A stretch of 64,000 nt of DNA from Tubulanus polymorphus (GCF_964204645.1 NC_134027.1:6746485-6810484), one strand, 5' to 3'; numbered from the stretch's first letter, positions 1 through 14,189 are shown. The notes: generated by a model not told the origin, from the sequence alone. Numbers and translations: made by a program.

Positions 1-159
1 AACGAAACGTGGGGGTTGGATTTTGAAATCGAGGTACAGATAGTTGTGTGATCGGCGGTCGAATTAACATATCTTTTTGTTTTTAAAAATCGAAGTACCG
101 GTACACAATTGAAAAGTATCGGTTCATTCATTGAACAATCTTCCGTTGCTTCATCTTAC

Positions 160-3100
160 CATCTGGGTGCTTGTACAATGGCGTCAAATCCTGGCGTCCA
201 TTTCCTCCGACTTCCTTCGTACTGATATATTTTCCGATGCAACTATTATTTACGTTTATCATCTCCAGGTTTCCATTCGCATCAACCAGCCATTCGACCT
301 TGTCACCATTCACTTCAGCAAATATGAATTTCGAATCATAACCGATGTAAACTTCTCCATTCTTGACAGCGGTTAACGGTGCTGGTCCACAACGCATTAC
401 TCCTTTAAATATATTTCAATCGTTTATCTTTATGAATTCAGGAGATTGGACAAATAACAGTTTTTGTTTGTTTTGTGCTTACCCTCAGACACCTCTTGTG
501 GTGTGGCATCGTGGGCTTGCCATCCGTCGTAACCTTTTGGCAAATCGGTACGTGCCATCCAGGACTCATTCCAAACATGGAAATTCCTGCGGAAATATAA
601 TGTCAGTGCTATTATATCGCAAATTTCCACACCTTTTTTGTATGAAGTCCTCCTTCAAAGGAAGTAAATTCTTCGTCGAAGTAGAACTCATGAAAGTAAA
701 TCCACTTCTTAAGACTTACCAGATGGAATCGTTAAGTCTGTTTCTTGGTTCACCGCTGTTTTTGTCCCAGTGAAAGTCAATCGACATACTACCGTCATTG
801 TCGTGGGCAGATTCAAAATTAGTCACACTTCGAGTTGGTATACCAAGAGTTCTAAGCACTACAAGAAAAATGTATATGTTTTAAAATGTGTTTAGAAGCA
901 ATGCCAATATTCAGAGAGAAAATACATTGTGGATAATTCGACATTGCTAGAAATATTATTTTAATTTCGTACAGGTAGTGACGAGGCCAGAAAACACCCA
1001 GCATTGACCATATTTAACTTCATTTTTCGTGCGCATATATTCCTCCAGGATAGCAACGCTGCCATTCCAAGCGACTGGAGGGGTTCCTCCACCATAATCA
1101 CCGCTCCAATTACCAGTTAATACGCCCCCGTCGTTATCGTTACTGTTTGCCTAAAATAGACGTTTCGAATTAATTAGCAAGATGATGATTGGAGTGAAAA
1201 ATTCCCGATGTAATGTGTAAAGATGAATGTACTCACCAATGCCGATATAGCCCTAACTACCAGTACCGGATTACCACGAGCCTGATCAGAGAGATCGGCT
1301 AGATCCAATAGTCTCATTGCCGCCAACAAACAAACATCTTCAAACTAATATATAGATTAACGTAACTTTATTTAGATTATACGTAGCATTAAGACCTTCA
1401 ATGTAGACCTTATAGTTTGTCATTAGAGCTAGAGAACTTCAGCTCGTGGGGAATCTAGGATAAGATATAATGGAAAATGGTACAGAATAAGCCATTGGCT
1501 GTGGACGGTTTTGGAACTGCTTTGATACCTGGCCAAAATTCCATGGTTTTCCCATAAAACGCTTTTGGCTTCCGATCCATATTCGTCCAGTCTCATTGAG
1601 AACATACTCCTCGCGCTCAGCTGTATCACCCATGTAAACATTATCGTCTACAAAAACCAACAAGAAAACTTAATTGATAATTCAAATCATCTCAAAGTGC
1701 CCCGGTGACAAGAATTATAACTGACATTATATCAATTTGCAATAATGCAAATCGAAAAGGATCTCAATACCGTCTAATACCATATCAATCAACGCATACC
1801 GTTATTCCATGGGTTAAACAGCACATGGATGTCATCTTCGACTTCATGGCGGAACATGTACGCATCTTCATCCTTATCCTCATACTGCGTTACAATAAAC
1901 AGAGTCCAGGGAGCGACGATGCAATGAGACGGTGTCATCACTTCGTACTTGATTGTTTTGCCAACGGACTCCAATATCTTTGCACCCCATTTTCCTTTGT
2001 CAAGCTTGTTGACAATTGGGACCCTGACCAGCGTACCCTTACTCGGTTTCGGGCGATTACCTACGTACAAAGAGAACCGGAGAGTTATCAATGATTGGCT
2101 ATAAACCGTCTTCAGAGACTTTCCGAATAAGAGACTTTCAATTTCGTAGAAACCTTTGCATGAGATGTACTAAATCATGCACACGTTATTTCCAAATCAA
2201 CCTCCTGATTGTAGAAACTGAAGAGTATTTTGACACTATGTTTTGACTTACTAGTTACAAACTGGAGGATGACTTTATCTTTAGTTTTGTCGAAGTCTCG
2301 ATCAAAAGTTGTCGTCAAAGAAAAAGATTGACCTCGACGAATAATCAGATTTTCTAATTCGTACTCGGATGTATGATGAGCGGTTCTGTTTTCAGCAACA
2401 TGAAGATCGACGTGGATAGTTTTCATCAATCCATCTAAAATTAGATCATAACCATTCAAAAACTTTATATGACGAGATATATCAAGAAAACACGGCATTT
2501 TCTTCATGATTTTGCTATATCTGAGCTACCCTTGTTCAATATAATCAAGTTATTACGATGAGAAAATCTATAACCGGGGCATAATGCCAAGAATGCGCAA
2601 CCTAAGACACAACTATCCATCAATCCCATCACATTTACTATGAAATGAAACATTCAAAATGTTTGTACCCAAAAATATGATAAAATATCACCTAGCTCCC
2701 AGACTACAATATCTAAGAAATTTGAATGCAGAACAATTTACAGATATTTTAATGGATTATTTCGTCTTGTAGGATGAAATATGTTCATGGCTATATTTCT
2801 TGATCTTCTCTTCTTCTTACCAACTTTAGAAGTAGTTGGTTTGTCGTCGTCGTGATCGCGCGCTCGGGTTTCTTCTAGAATTAAATGATCGGGAAGCTGA
2901 GCTCGTCGGCTGTACAAATTCTGCGGACGTCCACCGAACGTCCGTCTGATACTCTTGCGAAAATTACTACCAAATCCACGACTTGACCTGCAAGTGAAAT
3001 ATGAAATGATAATGGAAATGCTTTAGTTTCAGCCTTTACTTTCTAATGAAGCAAATTTTAAGGTAAAATTGCAAGTGCATTCCAAGACAGGAATTCTTTT

Positions 3101-5169
3101 GAGATGTAGAAATATATATGTTTAGTGTTAGTAGAATTAATATAATAAAGATAATGCAGAGGAAAAAATAACAGAAACCAGACAGTAACGCACACAGAAA
3201 CCAGACAAACTTGTGTGCAGTTTCTCAGACACTAGAAATGGAAATTAGTATTGTTAAAGGAAGAAAACTTGCCATCCAATACACGGGATCATCTCGGAAA
3301 ATATGTGGAACCTACCCTGTCGGGCAGCACGAAAACCATCCATAAAATGCTGCAAGAGGCATTGCACCACTGGTTAATCCAACTCGCCAAATGATTTTAA
3401 AAAAACAAATACGACCTGTCGAGACTTGCGATGATATAAGAACAGTTAAAAAGTGCTGCCGAAACTTTCAATTACTGAATAAACATCACTTCACGTCACG
3501 AACTTATTTGCCTAAAACATGCTACCGCTTTGTGTAAACATAAAACAATTAGATAATCATGCCTATCCCGAGTCAATAGCTTAGATTACCAGACAGGTTT
3601 GGTTGATTTATCTTTCGGCACTCCTTGGCTTTTTCGTTATGCATTTCTACCATGTCTATTTACATTTTAAATTTTTAGTCTTTAGATTTTTTCGAAGGTG
3701 AATATAAATCTATAAAAAAACAAGAATTCCGATCAACTGATGAAAACATGTGCATTCAATGAAGTCGAAATGTAACTATTACTTATCTAAATATACATAT
3801 TGCAATGTAAATTGGTCAATTAACCAGACACGTTTATTGCAGCTTCATTCTATAATGAAAAGGAATAATTTCTCGACATTTTTAGGCGAAAGTGGGCGTC
3901 TAGATCGTATGGAAAATTGTCTATGCCTCGTGCAAGCCAGTACATTTTGGGTTTGCATGAATTTGCAAAGAGAAGCATTTTCCACTAGTACTGATTGCGC
4001 AAGCAATTACCGATTTAGTGCAGAGCCCGCAATAACATTATTTGCACTGTCTGACAGCCGAGGACAAGTTGATTGCCGCATGCCAGTAAATTATGAACAA
4101 ACACCTGAACATTTCCCGATTGTTTCATAAAGATATGGATTCCTTTTCAAGGTTCACGTAAAGCATTTCCATCTAAACGACATTCTTACATAGTTTGATC
4201 GTCTTCAAACGGTGGCTTATTGGCGTGACCCAACTAACTTTGAACGCTCGAAGAGACCCATAATCGTTGACAAAGTAAACTAAATGCGCTGTAGTCGTAA
4301 AATAAAGTTGAAAATTCTTTTGGAAACAATAATGAAATAATTCATGAACTTGTCTTCTTAAAGTTTGTGTTATTATTATATACATGTAGAAGTAGATCGC
4401 ATTTTTCGCATTTACGAGTTATGACTGGAATCTTCTCGGGTTCGGTCAATCAGTTGAATTGTCGTGACCCACACTCGTTTCTTAATTCGATTCGACACAC
4501 AACACACGATCAAATCCGGGTTAATCGAAAGCAGCATCGGAAAAATATGTGTCGGAAACTGATTTCACATTAGTATAATCATCAATCAACTCTTTTCCAT
4601 GGTATAATACGCATGGTATATAACGACGAAAGTAGTGCATAATAAGGTTAAACAAACCACCGTCGGCAACTCAACGCCTGAACTTACACTTAAAAAATTA
4701 CGTTTTATTCCCATTATTTTACATTTAATTTGCTCTTTGATATATGAACTATTTACAAAAATACGAAGATTTTACTTTTTAAACAAAAAAAAACATTGCT
4801 TTCATTTTCGTAAACATTTCATTAATATCAACAAACAACGAAGTAATTTTACCACTATATATGAATAGAAATGCGACGAAAATAATTCAAATCAACATAA
4901 GCAACCACCTGCTAGTAGTAATTTAGCGAATTATGATTTATGATCAAGATATATTGTTATTAGCGCATTTGCTTGCAATGAAAATATGTGCAATTTGTGC
5001 TTCCAGAAAAAGTAGGAAAACAAAAAACGAATGATTCAAACGTGACATACCTTCCACGTCTTTGAAAACCACCTGCATAGCCATGGTGCCCGTGCCCATG
5101 ACCATGACCATGCCCATGTCCAAAATGAAACACCGATCGGAAATTGAAACTTCTGCTCCTGCCTGGCAT
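160..5169 (-). CDS. Transglutaminase (protein-glutamine gamma-glutamyltransferase), 3' part missing at window edge
   Basis: Ca2+-dependent enzyme that crosslinks protein Gln and Lys side chains. I traced ten exons on the minus strand: 5051-5169, 2821-2987, 2252-2434, 1800-2060, 1529-1647, 1237-1344, 973-1150, 720-858, 483-586 and 160-402. All junctions have GT/AG signals and the phase is kept, giving about 540 residues. The ATG at 5169 opens a His-Gly repeat and an Arg-rich leader (residues 1-95). The N-terminal sandwich domain follows, then the catalytic core. The triad is visible: Cys in YGQCWVF (about residue 369), His in [10 protein letters not shown] (about 428) and Asp in [11 protein letters not shown] (about 451). 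The 59- and 23-residue spacing is almost that of human TG2. The last exon here holds [20 protein letters not shown] and ends at a donor after the KHPDG region, so the C-terminal barrels lie left of the window. It resembles invertebrate annulin/TGM1-type enzymes. Substrate and location are not readable from the sequence. Confidence 0.96.
5060..5135 (-). repeat. Coding His-Gly repeat tract in transglutaminase exon 1
   Basis: The first coding exon contains about six His-Gly pairs in a row ([12 protein letters not shown]...), encoded by a short tandem CATGGx-type repeat visible near 5085-5125. The tract may bind metal, but that is inference. It is also a likely length polymorphism. Confidence 0.8.
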
Positions 5170-6240
5170 TTTGGATATTAGCACAATGAAACGAGAGAGA
5201 CGTGAGATGAATTCAATTCAAATCGTTCAACAGAAAGAGTAGAGAGGCATAATAGTGCGTGGGACCACGCCTTCTCGCGAGTTATGCAAACAGTGCTTGC
5301 AGCACACAAACGACAAAACGTAATCTGTGACGTAGAAAGCTAATTTGATGTTTTTGTAGAGCAACTGTGGGTCAAGATCAGTTTATTAAAGTTGCGCTAG
5401 GAAAAATTAGCTACAATGATAAACTCTTGTGATTTGACGAAGGGTCGTTGACATTCTTTTATTCATTCCAGATTAGAACTCGTCCGTGGAATAAATACAG
5501 AAAAATAAAACTGAAGCTGTTTGTACTTGAACGCATCAATGAAAAAGATTCAATTGCATCGGAATCTTAATCTGTATTTGAAAAATATTACGACGATCAG
5601 CATGTTTAATTCCACCATGAATCCATCGCTTTTATATTCAAACCAGGTTTGGCCGATCGGTAATAATTTCTTTCACGTCCGATCAACCGTTCAAGCTTTT
5701 ACCACTTTCACTTCTCGGTTAAGCCATAGTTTTTTTATAAGGTTTTCACAATTTTTGGTCACGTTTTCATTCTCGGCGTAGTGGAGGTTTGTTACAACGA
5801 GAGTTACATCTGTGTATTCCAGAGGGTCACGCGGTTGATCTTTATTTATCGTGCACAGGTTTTCGAGTTTTCTTTGCCTCTTTCAGAGTTCTTTGTCTAA
5901 TGCAACAATTTCAATGGAGTATGCATCCATCCTCAAATCACATATTCTCGCATGCCGGAATGTTTTCCATACTGTCAGGTGGACGCTACAGCTCTATTCT
6001 AATGATATTTTAGTTAGCTAGTACTCTAATATAACAAGTGTGGTACTCAGTCAGGAATCCCTTTGAATTTTTGTCCGCCTAGCTATGCAACTTTCAGGTT
6101 CAGCGAACAATCTTTGTCGTTCATAATTCCTTATAATTTCTTTAATATTATATTGAGGTTTCCAGTTTCTAGGCGCCATTTTGTGGCGGTCCCTCGAGGT
6201 CCCCATTGTTGCGATAATTTGCGCTCATTTTTTAAACTTG

Positions 6241-6510
6241 AGTTTTGATTGAATGTCATATAGCTCTGCAGTCCCTTGCTTGATTAACTTCATTTATAGA
6301 CCATTTTAAAGGAAATGAAATGCAGATATTTACCGGTGATTTTTTGAACTCTTGAATTTTTTGGTTTCACATTGTCACTGCTCTTAATTGTTGCGTTCAA
6401 AAATCCGATTATCACCGGAAATTATCTGCATTTCATTACCTTTAAATTGGTGTATTACTTAAGTTAATCAAGCAAGGGACTGCAGAGCTATTTGATATTC
6501 AATCAAAACT
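6241..6510. mobile_element. Foldback/MITE-like element with arms of about 110 bp
   Basis: Both ends read AGTTTTGATTGAAT inward. The arms remain near-identical through ATAGCTCTGCAGTCCCTTGC, TTGATTAACTT, a GAAATGAAATGCAGATA block and CCGGTGAT, leaving a spacer of about 50 bp. There is no coding capacity. A foldback MITE is the simplest reading. A structured non-coding RNA locus is a less likely alternative. Confidence 0.75.
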
Positions 6511-7016
6511 TATGTTTTAAAAATGTCGGTTAGATTTATTCTCATCTTCTAATTAGCCCAGACTGATAAAGTATGGATAACTGATATGTAATATGTTTAA
6601 CAAAAATTACTTACAAAATCTTTCTATAGTAATGGAGGAAATTGTCCGAGTGTCGATAGTGCGACATTTTTGAATTCGACAACTTGCGTCGTGACAACTG
6701 AGAACCTGACCCAATAATATGTCTAGAATGAGAAAGTGCTCATTCTATACATTTTACTATTATAGGACGAATCACTTGCATAGGCAAATAAAAAACTTGA
6801 CTGATCCAAGACAGCAGATGAATGTCTTTCATTCGATAAATTTTTTCAAAAATCTGTACCGGATTGAAGTTGGCCCCATTATTCACAAAGTTTTTGTTCA
6901 ATCATTTGCTTGGAAATATTTTCTGTCAGAGATAAATATTGATTAAAGCAGTCACAGACATTAAAGGAATCGTGCTCCCGGTAGTCAAACAGAATAAAAC
7001 TAACACATTCAAATAT

Positions 7017-7213
7017 CAGGCCCGTAGCGTGGGGGCTTCGGACGAAGTTCATTTGGTCCGCAAAAATGTCATTTTTTTTTCGTACATGACTAAATACTCA
7101 GGGCGTCGCACCTGCGGTGTTGGCGCTGTAGGCTTCGTCTCCAGCCGAACACACGATATGGTCCAAATTTATGGAAAAAGAACCCCCAACCAAAATCTCA
7201 CGCTACGGGCCTG
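7017..7213. mobile_element. 197-bp MITE with CAGGCCCGTAGCGTG ends and AATAT target duplication
   Basis: The left end CAGGCCCGTAGCGTG matches the reverse complement of the right end. AATAT directly flanks both sides (7012-7016 and 7214-7218). The CAGG terminus is hAT-like. The 5-bp duplication is shorter than the usual 8 bp of hAT, so the superfamily is tentative. Confidence 0.75.
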
Positions 7214-7792
7214 AATATTCAGTGCTATGTGATGCATCCGTCGCCAACACATTGAAAATAAGAAAACTGACCCACTGTCTTAACCTGAGCAATGTATCTC
7301 TGTCGTTATCATGGTAATAGTAAATTAAGTGACGTAATTGGCACGAAATTCGCCCTTTTTCCGGCACTTTTGCAGTGCCCGGCCGTGGCCGGCCCACAGT
7401 GCCGGCACCTCGAAGCCTATGAATTATTAGGATCCCTTGTGAAGTTGATTATTAATTCCTTATTCTGTTACTTATTACTTATTCGAATGTGATAGGAAGT
7501 TGGTCACTAATTTTAAGCTCCATATTCAGCGTTTTCATCGCCACCAACCCGACTTTGTTACAATACGGAGTAATAAAGATTCACTTTAATTGTATTGAGG
7601 CTTACTATGAATCCAATTCCGTACTTTACTCTGTACCTATGGTTACACAAGTGACAAGCCGTCCCAAAACACGCGTTGTTCCCGAATTCATATGACTCCT
7701 TGTTAAATTTTCATTAATTGGTAGTTCCTCCATAAATCTACAACTCACTTTGGTCACTTTTGTCAGTTTATCTCGAAATACGCAAAAGAATC

Positions 7793-10700
7793 ATGCAAAC
7801 AATTCGATTGTTGAACTCGGCAAGGACTAGATTGACTCCTGTTTTTAAGTGGAGTAGACCGAGTATTGCCGCCAATAATAATCTTATTTTGCACAATACG
7901 AAAAGTACTGATGCTGCTACAGCCGTTAATGTAGACCGACACACTAACGAAAAGGCTGGAGAAATTTCTGAGAGTCAAATTGTTAAACCGCTTACCAATG
8001 AACCGTTCGTGAAAAATTTGTTCTTGGGAAATTATGATAAAGTAAGCAGGCACAAAAGTGAAAGCAAGCTGTGTGGGTCCATAGTCAAAGCCTTAGTCCA
8101 GCTTTGAATTTGGACCCACATAGTTTGATTGTGGACCCACAAGCCACCCACAAGCCTTAGTCTTAAGTTCTAGGTGATCTCATGGTTTCCCTTCTGGAAT
8201 AACTAGGCACTAGTAGACTGAAATTAATGTTACTCTCTAATTTATGTAATACAATTTTATTTTAGAATATGCTTGTTTATCCCGAGATAACTGACAATGA
8301 AGAACTAGAACAATTGAATGAGTTAGTGGCTCCACTTGAAAAACTTTTCAATGAAGAAGGTGTGCAAGAAATGATTATATTTGAACAAACACAATATGTA
8401 ATTTCCAAGAGTTGTTAGTCAGTTGTGGATCAGCATTATTAAGTGACATTCTACATATTCAAAATGTTGAGTTATATTTGATTTCAGTTGATTCAAAATT
8501 GATCGATGAAACGTCAACGATACCGGATTCCGTTTGGAAACGATTGAAAGAGTTTGGATTATTAGGAATTCAAATTCCACAAGCCTACGGTAATTTAAGT
8601 GTCAAATTTACTTAATCTTAAACCTTAGCAAGTCATCTATTTTAGATTGTCAATCCGATTAACGACTGTCTTGGGGTTGTGTGTTTATATTACAGGTGGA
8701 TTAGAATTGTCCGCTACGGAGTTTGCCCGGATATTTGAGATCATTGGTTGCGATGGAGCCATTGCCACTGCATTAGCTGCTCACCAGTCTATCGGATTGA
8801 AGGTATAAACCACACTAGAGAACTTACAGGTATAAAATGAAATATGGTCTAGAGTCTTGTGTTTTGATCATTGCAGGGAATCCTAATAGCTGGAACAGAT
8901 GAACAAAAAATGAAATATCTGCCAAAATTTGCATCCGGGGAACATGTGTGCGCATTTTGTTTAACAGAACCCGGAGCGTTAGTATCACATTGAATTGTTA
9001 CTATTGTATATAATGTGTATTTATACAATAAACTCAGGATCAACAGGCCACTTCAGAACATTTCAATTTTATCAATACTCTCATTGAAATTTCAGCGGTA
9101 GCGATGTAGCTTCATTGACAACACGAGCAACATTGTCTGAAGATGGAAGTACATATTACGTCAGTGGATCGAAGTGTTGGATCACTAATGGAGGCATTGC
9201 TGATGTTTACATAACATTTGCTAAAACTGAAATTACAGACAGTGAGGTAGGTCTCATACATGTGTATTTCATCTAGAAAACAGTTCAGTCTTTTGGGAAA
9301 AAGAATCAATGGAAATATTTTCATATAGTCAAAGGGCTGTTCGGAAAGGAAATGTTTACAGTAGTTGTCACTTGATATTATTCTGTTGCAGGGAAACAAA
9401 AAGGATAAAGTAACTGGCTTCATAATCGATCGTAACGCAGGTGGAATAACCACTGATAAACCTGAAAATAAGCTTGGTATTCGTGGATCAAACAGTAAGA
9501 TACTGAGAAAACTCTGGCTGCTTTCAGTTATGGTGTAGCAAGATGTTAGAACTGTCATTTTGTAGAGCCAATTTGATAACTGTGGCCATGCAGCTCGGCC
9601 CTTTTAGAATTACAAAAAATTTTTACCAAGCAAATTAAAAAACGTAGATAATTATCTTACAATTAAACGCTGTCAATCTTTATGTAGCTTGCCAGGTGCA
9701 TTTTGATAACACCCCTGTACCAGTGTCAAATGTGCTTGGAGAAGTCGGAAATGGTTTCAAGGTTTGTTCATCTGAAATTGATTAGTACTGATAATGTCTA
9801 TAAGAAGGATATTTGAGATAATTCATTTTTAATCACAGTTAGCTATGAACATTCTGAACAGTGGTCGGTTTTCCATGGGAGCTGGTGTTGCTGGAATAAT
9901 GAAAAAACTGATGAGTAAGTTAAGCTAATTTGCTACTCGGTGCTTCTTCATGTTACTTTCTTGTGGATTCCCGTAATAAGCACAAACTATATTTTGATAA
10001 AGATGATAATCTCTGTACAAGATGAAAAGTGTTTACATGTCTATGTTCGCTTGTATTTCTAGATATGATCAGTGATCAAGCGTTGAACAGAGTTGCATTT
10101 AACAAGAAATTGGCTGAATTTGAGTTGATTCAGGTATTGCTTTTTTACCCGCTGTTAAACTTTTTTTGACTCTCGTATTCATATTCACTTAATAGAGCAT
10201 TGTCTTGTGCTAAGACTGCAGATTTTTAGATATATGTAAATATTTTGTAACAGTTACTTGTATTTTACAGGATAAATTTGCCAAAATGGCTGTGTCGGCC
10301 TATGCTATTGAAAGTGCCACATATCTCACATCGCTAACTATAGATAGTTATGAGAAACCAGATTGTTCAGTCGAAGCAGCTATCGTGAAAGTAAGATCCA
10401 TGTCTTACCATTGGATAAGCCATTTATTCCTCTAGACAATAAGTATTTGAAAAGAGACTTAACCTAGAAAAATTGATTTATAGGTTTTCAGCTCTGAACA
10501 GGCATGGATACATGTCAGCGAAGCCTTACAGGTTATGGGTGGATCCGGATTTGTTAAAGACTACCCATATGAACGATTATTGAGAGACTGTCGAATACTT
10601 TTGATTTATGAGGGAACAAATGAAATTCTACGAATGTTCATTGCCTTAAATGGAGTACAATTTGCTGGAAAACAACTGCAAGACCTTGTACGGTATGAGT

Positions 10701-11680
10701 TGTATTTCAATTTATTATGCGAGTCGTATTCTTTCTTCAATCATTGGATTTAAGTGATCAATGCGAAATTTCTTTCAGGAAAATGAGAGATCCATTAAAC
10801 AACATGGGCACATTGGTCAAACAGTTGATAAACCGAGTGAAAGTCAATCGTACAAAACCAGCAATGATTTTAGGACTCAAAGACCAGCTGCATCCCAATT
10901 TCCATGTAACTAAGATTCCGAAATCGAATACATTATTTACAATTTTTATGAAATTAGAATTCAAACCACATTTTTGGTTAAGGAGACAATAATATTTCAG
11001 TTTACATGCGAGCAACCAATGCTAGATAAATTATCATTTTCATTACAGAATGCTGCCAATGAATTGGAATCACGCGTTTTAAAATTTAAGATTTCAGTTG
11101 AAAATATACTACAGAAACATGGAAATGTGAGTAGATTTAAGATTTTGTCGTGCATGTTACCATCATTCGAAATTTCTAATGTTCAAAATGATTTTGTTTT
11201 GAAGAAAATCATCGATAAGCAAATGGAACTCAAACGGTTGGCCGATATTGCCATAGATATTTATGTGATGACTGCTGTGATTGGGCGAGCTTCACGGTCA
11301 ATTTGCATTGGATTACGAAATCATGATTACGAAGTAATGAATAATTACTTGTACATATTTATATCAATAGAAATGGATTGTTATCGAACCAATTTTCACC
11401 CCTTACATTTATTTATTTGCAGAAAAATCTGGCTAATGCTTTCTGCTTTGAAGCGTGTAAGAGAATTGATAGAAATTTGGAAGAACTTCAGCTCGGTAGG
11501 TACAAATAATGATATGCCTATATATTGCTAGTGCTTTAGTGGTACGAGAAAGTCATCAGTACATCTACTTGTTCTATTTTAGGGTTCAACAACATAGATG
11601 ATGTGTATAAGGAAATAGCTGATGGTGTTTTCAAGGCAGAAGGTTACCCAGCTGAGCATCCCTTAACAAGGAATTGGTGA
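7793..11680 (+). CDS. ACAD9: Acyl-CoA dehydrogenase family member 9-like (ACAD9)
   Basis: FAD-dependent mitochondrial acyl-CoA dehydrogenase of the ACAD9/VLCAD branch. In vertebrates ACAD9 also helps assemble respiratory complex I. Seventeen exons: 7793-8041, 8266-8359, 8488-8589, 8696-8802, 8877-8977, 9096-9246, 9392-9494, 9688-9761, 9839-9914, 10063-10133, 10271-10390, 10484-10692, 10779-10905, 11001-11126, 11205-11333, 11423-11495 and 11583-11680. They join in phase to 669 residues. The first about 75 residues are a basic, Ser/Thr-rich likely mitochondrial presequence. [14 protein letters not shown] and then [20 protein letters not shown] begin the N-terminal helical domain. [15 protein letters not shown] and KLGIRGSN are core flavin/substrate elements. 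YEGTNEILR holds the catalytic Glu (about residue 459). The extra C-terminal domain ([12 protein letters not shown], then GLRNHDYE) is typical of ACAD9/VLCAD. ACAD9 fits better than VLCAD by local wording, but a tree was not possible. An upstream in-frame TTG was not used as the start. Confidence 0.96.
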
Positions 11681-11937
11681 TGCAATGATTACTGAAAGAA
11701 CTACACTGAATGAAAAAATGCAATTATTGTCAGCTACTCTAAATCTCTTATATATAGTAGTAGGAGGGTCATACAAAAGCGTGGATCAAATGATTAGTAC
11801 AAGATTGATTTATTTGTTTCTTTCTCAATGACCGTCATACATGTATTCTTCTATTTATTATCATCATGTGTATATACATGCATATTTATGTGTGTTGTTT
11901 TTTGTCCAAGCTGTTGGGCTCTACATTGTACAAACAA

Positions 11938-11943
11938 AATAAA
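11938..11943 (+). terminator. Polyadenylation signal AATAAA for ACAD9
   Basis: AATAAA lies 258 bp past the ACAD9 stop codon, in AT-rich sequence with GT-rich stretches nearby. It is the best nearby candidate for the transcript end. Confidence 0.6.
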
Positions 11944-14189
11944 ATCATATATTTAGTCGGATCACTAACTTCGTTGTTTGATATCGGTAGATGCATTTCT
12001 GTTTCATAAGAAATTGATGTGGATTTCTTTTCTGTTGTTGCTTTAAGACAATGAACACTATGACATTATAAGGGCAACGGAACTGAATGTTAGATTGCTG
12101 TCTGTAAGGAGCTGTTTCAATTATTATTTACAAGGAAGGGATGAGGAAAACTACATATAGATACTTAAATGTACCTATTCTCCATCAATAGAAATTGAAG
12201 TATCGTTGTTGACCACCACAAAGTACAAGAACTTATATGTCACAGACGTAAGCCCTTTAGTCCCAAATTATTTTATTTCACCAACCTTAGATTACATCAA
12301 CAATCATCTGCTACCGCAGGACATGTGGAACATTCAGCATTTTACAATAACTTATTGTGTTAACTGTTAGTAAAAACATAAATTATGACAAGGTTTTCTA
12401 GAGAACAATGAAATTTTTATTTTGAAGACACACATGAATTGGAAAATGTATATACATGTACAGCCCTCAGAAACGAATACATGAGATTAAGCACACGTTT
12501 CACTGATAAATGGGAATGAAAAAAAAACAGGTGTTCATAACCCCCTGCACAGATGTTACAATCTGTCCCACCAATGAATCAATTCTTCATAAACTATGAA
12601 GACAGGTAGATATCATATGCAGCCACAGAAAATACTAACCCTATATATTTCAAATACTTGCCTCAAAATTGCAGAATCCATTGATTTGCTGAATTGTCTG
12701 GACCAGATCTGTTATAAGTCATCAAAGTTTCACTTTCTTCTCAGAAGTATCCTTTAGTTTTCAGTGGACTTCTACGAGGTCAAGCATGCTTTATTGGCAT
12801 CGTATTGTCCGTGAAGCGCAAGCAGCTAGTCATAATATGTGTGACTATCCATCTCCCGATACCAGAATAAGAATTCCATGAATAACAAAAACATTGGATA
12901 TTTTTTAACTTTTGATATTTTTATTTCAAGTATGAAAATTATCAGCACCTTTATTGGTACACCACAATAATCCTTGGCAAAACAAATTGCCCTCGCGACT
13001 ACATTTCAATCTTCTTACTAACCAATTTGATATGCGTCAAGAACTATTTGGTAATGTAAATTGCCGCGAACGCAGCATTCGTGGCATTTTTGCAAAGGTG
13101 AGCTCACTTCCAGTGGCCAAGACAGCCTTTCCTTTCCCTTAAAATATAAGCTGCCCCTAATGAATCTCATTTTAGATTATTATAAATTTTTTATACATTT
13201 ATTAGGCATCTTGACCACTGGGCTCCAAGATCTCTACTATACTCTTCTCTATCTCGCTCCATTAGTTGTTAAAACATCACATAAATGCAATTTCTGTAGA
13301 ATTAATTGACATGTTCGGGTAGTTCCCAAATAGCAGAGTATGCCACAAACTTCTTCTGCAGTTGATTCAAATACTGAGAACAAGTCAACGATTTCCACAT
13401 AATTAAGCACTTTCCCAGGAGACAAAAATGATCCTGGTCAGAAGAAATAACCCACCAACTACACAACGATTCTTCACTGATAAATTTCCCACCATCAATC
13501 ATTCCACCGATAAATTTTCACGACTGGCATGCAGCAACTCTGATGAATATTATACAATATATATCGCGTATTACAATTTCAACGCCAGCACTTGACCGCA
13601 TAGCCCGATTCCCACCACTAAGTGAAACACGTTGCTGCATCCCAGCCAAGAAAGCGATTGTTATACATGATTTTACAATGTGAAGAAAAATGCATTATTT
13701 AGCGTCCCCTTCTCTCCAAATCGTAATTAAAGACAGCTGCCACAAGATTAAAAATGTCCACACCAACATTCGAGGAATAGCGTTCATTCCCTTGAACAAA
13801 AAATATTTCCATAGTTTTTGTTTGACAGCAAGGGATAATTCCCCAATCGCACAATCCAACGCAGAATAACTGACTCTTATCGATAATTATTGTTAACTAA
13901 TGGTAAACTGATTTCTGATAAGGGATTGATTTTACCAAGTGCATAGATTTGCTGAAATAAAAACTTCACAGCAGTCGAAATAAATCATATCGCGCTATCA
14001 TCGAGTTGTTTACAAAACACAAAAGCAACCTGTACATGCCCTACCAGTGTTTTACGTCTCTTGTAAGCAACTCGATATATAACAATGTATTGCTCTATTC
14101 GAAAAATATGCCAAATGAAACTACTGTTACTGGCCTATTTCCATTTTCATGTTCAACTAATTAAGTTACAGAATTGTTGAATATCAAGG

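Larger units (their letters stand above)
5170..7792. other. Intergenic gap between divergent transglutaminase and ACAD9 starts
   Basis: I could support no coding exon here. The open frames are short and show no family resemblance. The gap should hold both promoters, because the two ATGs face away from each other. It also contains a long foldback element (6241-6510) and a small terminal-inverted-repeat element (7017-7213). Confidence 0.6.
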
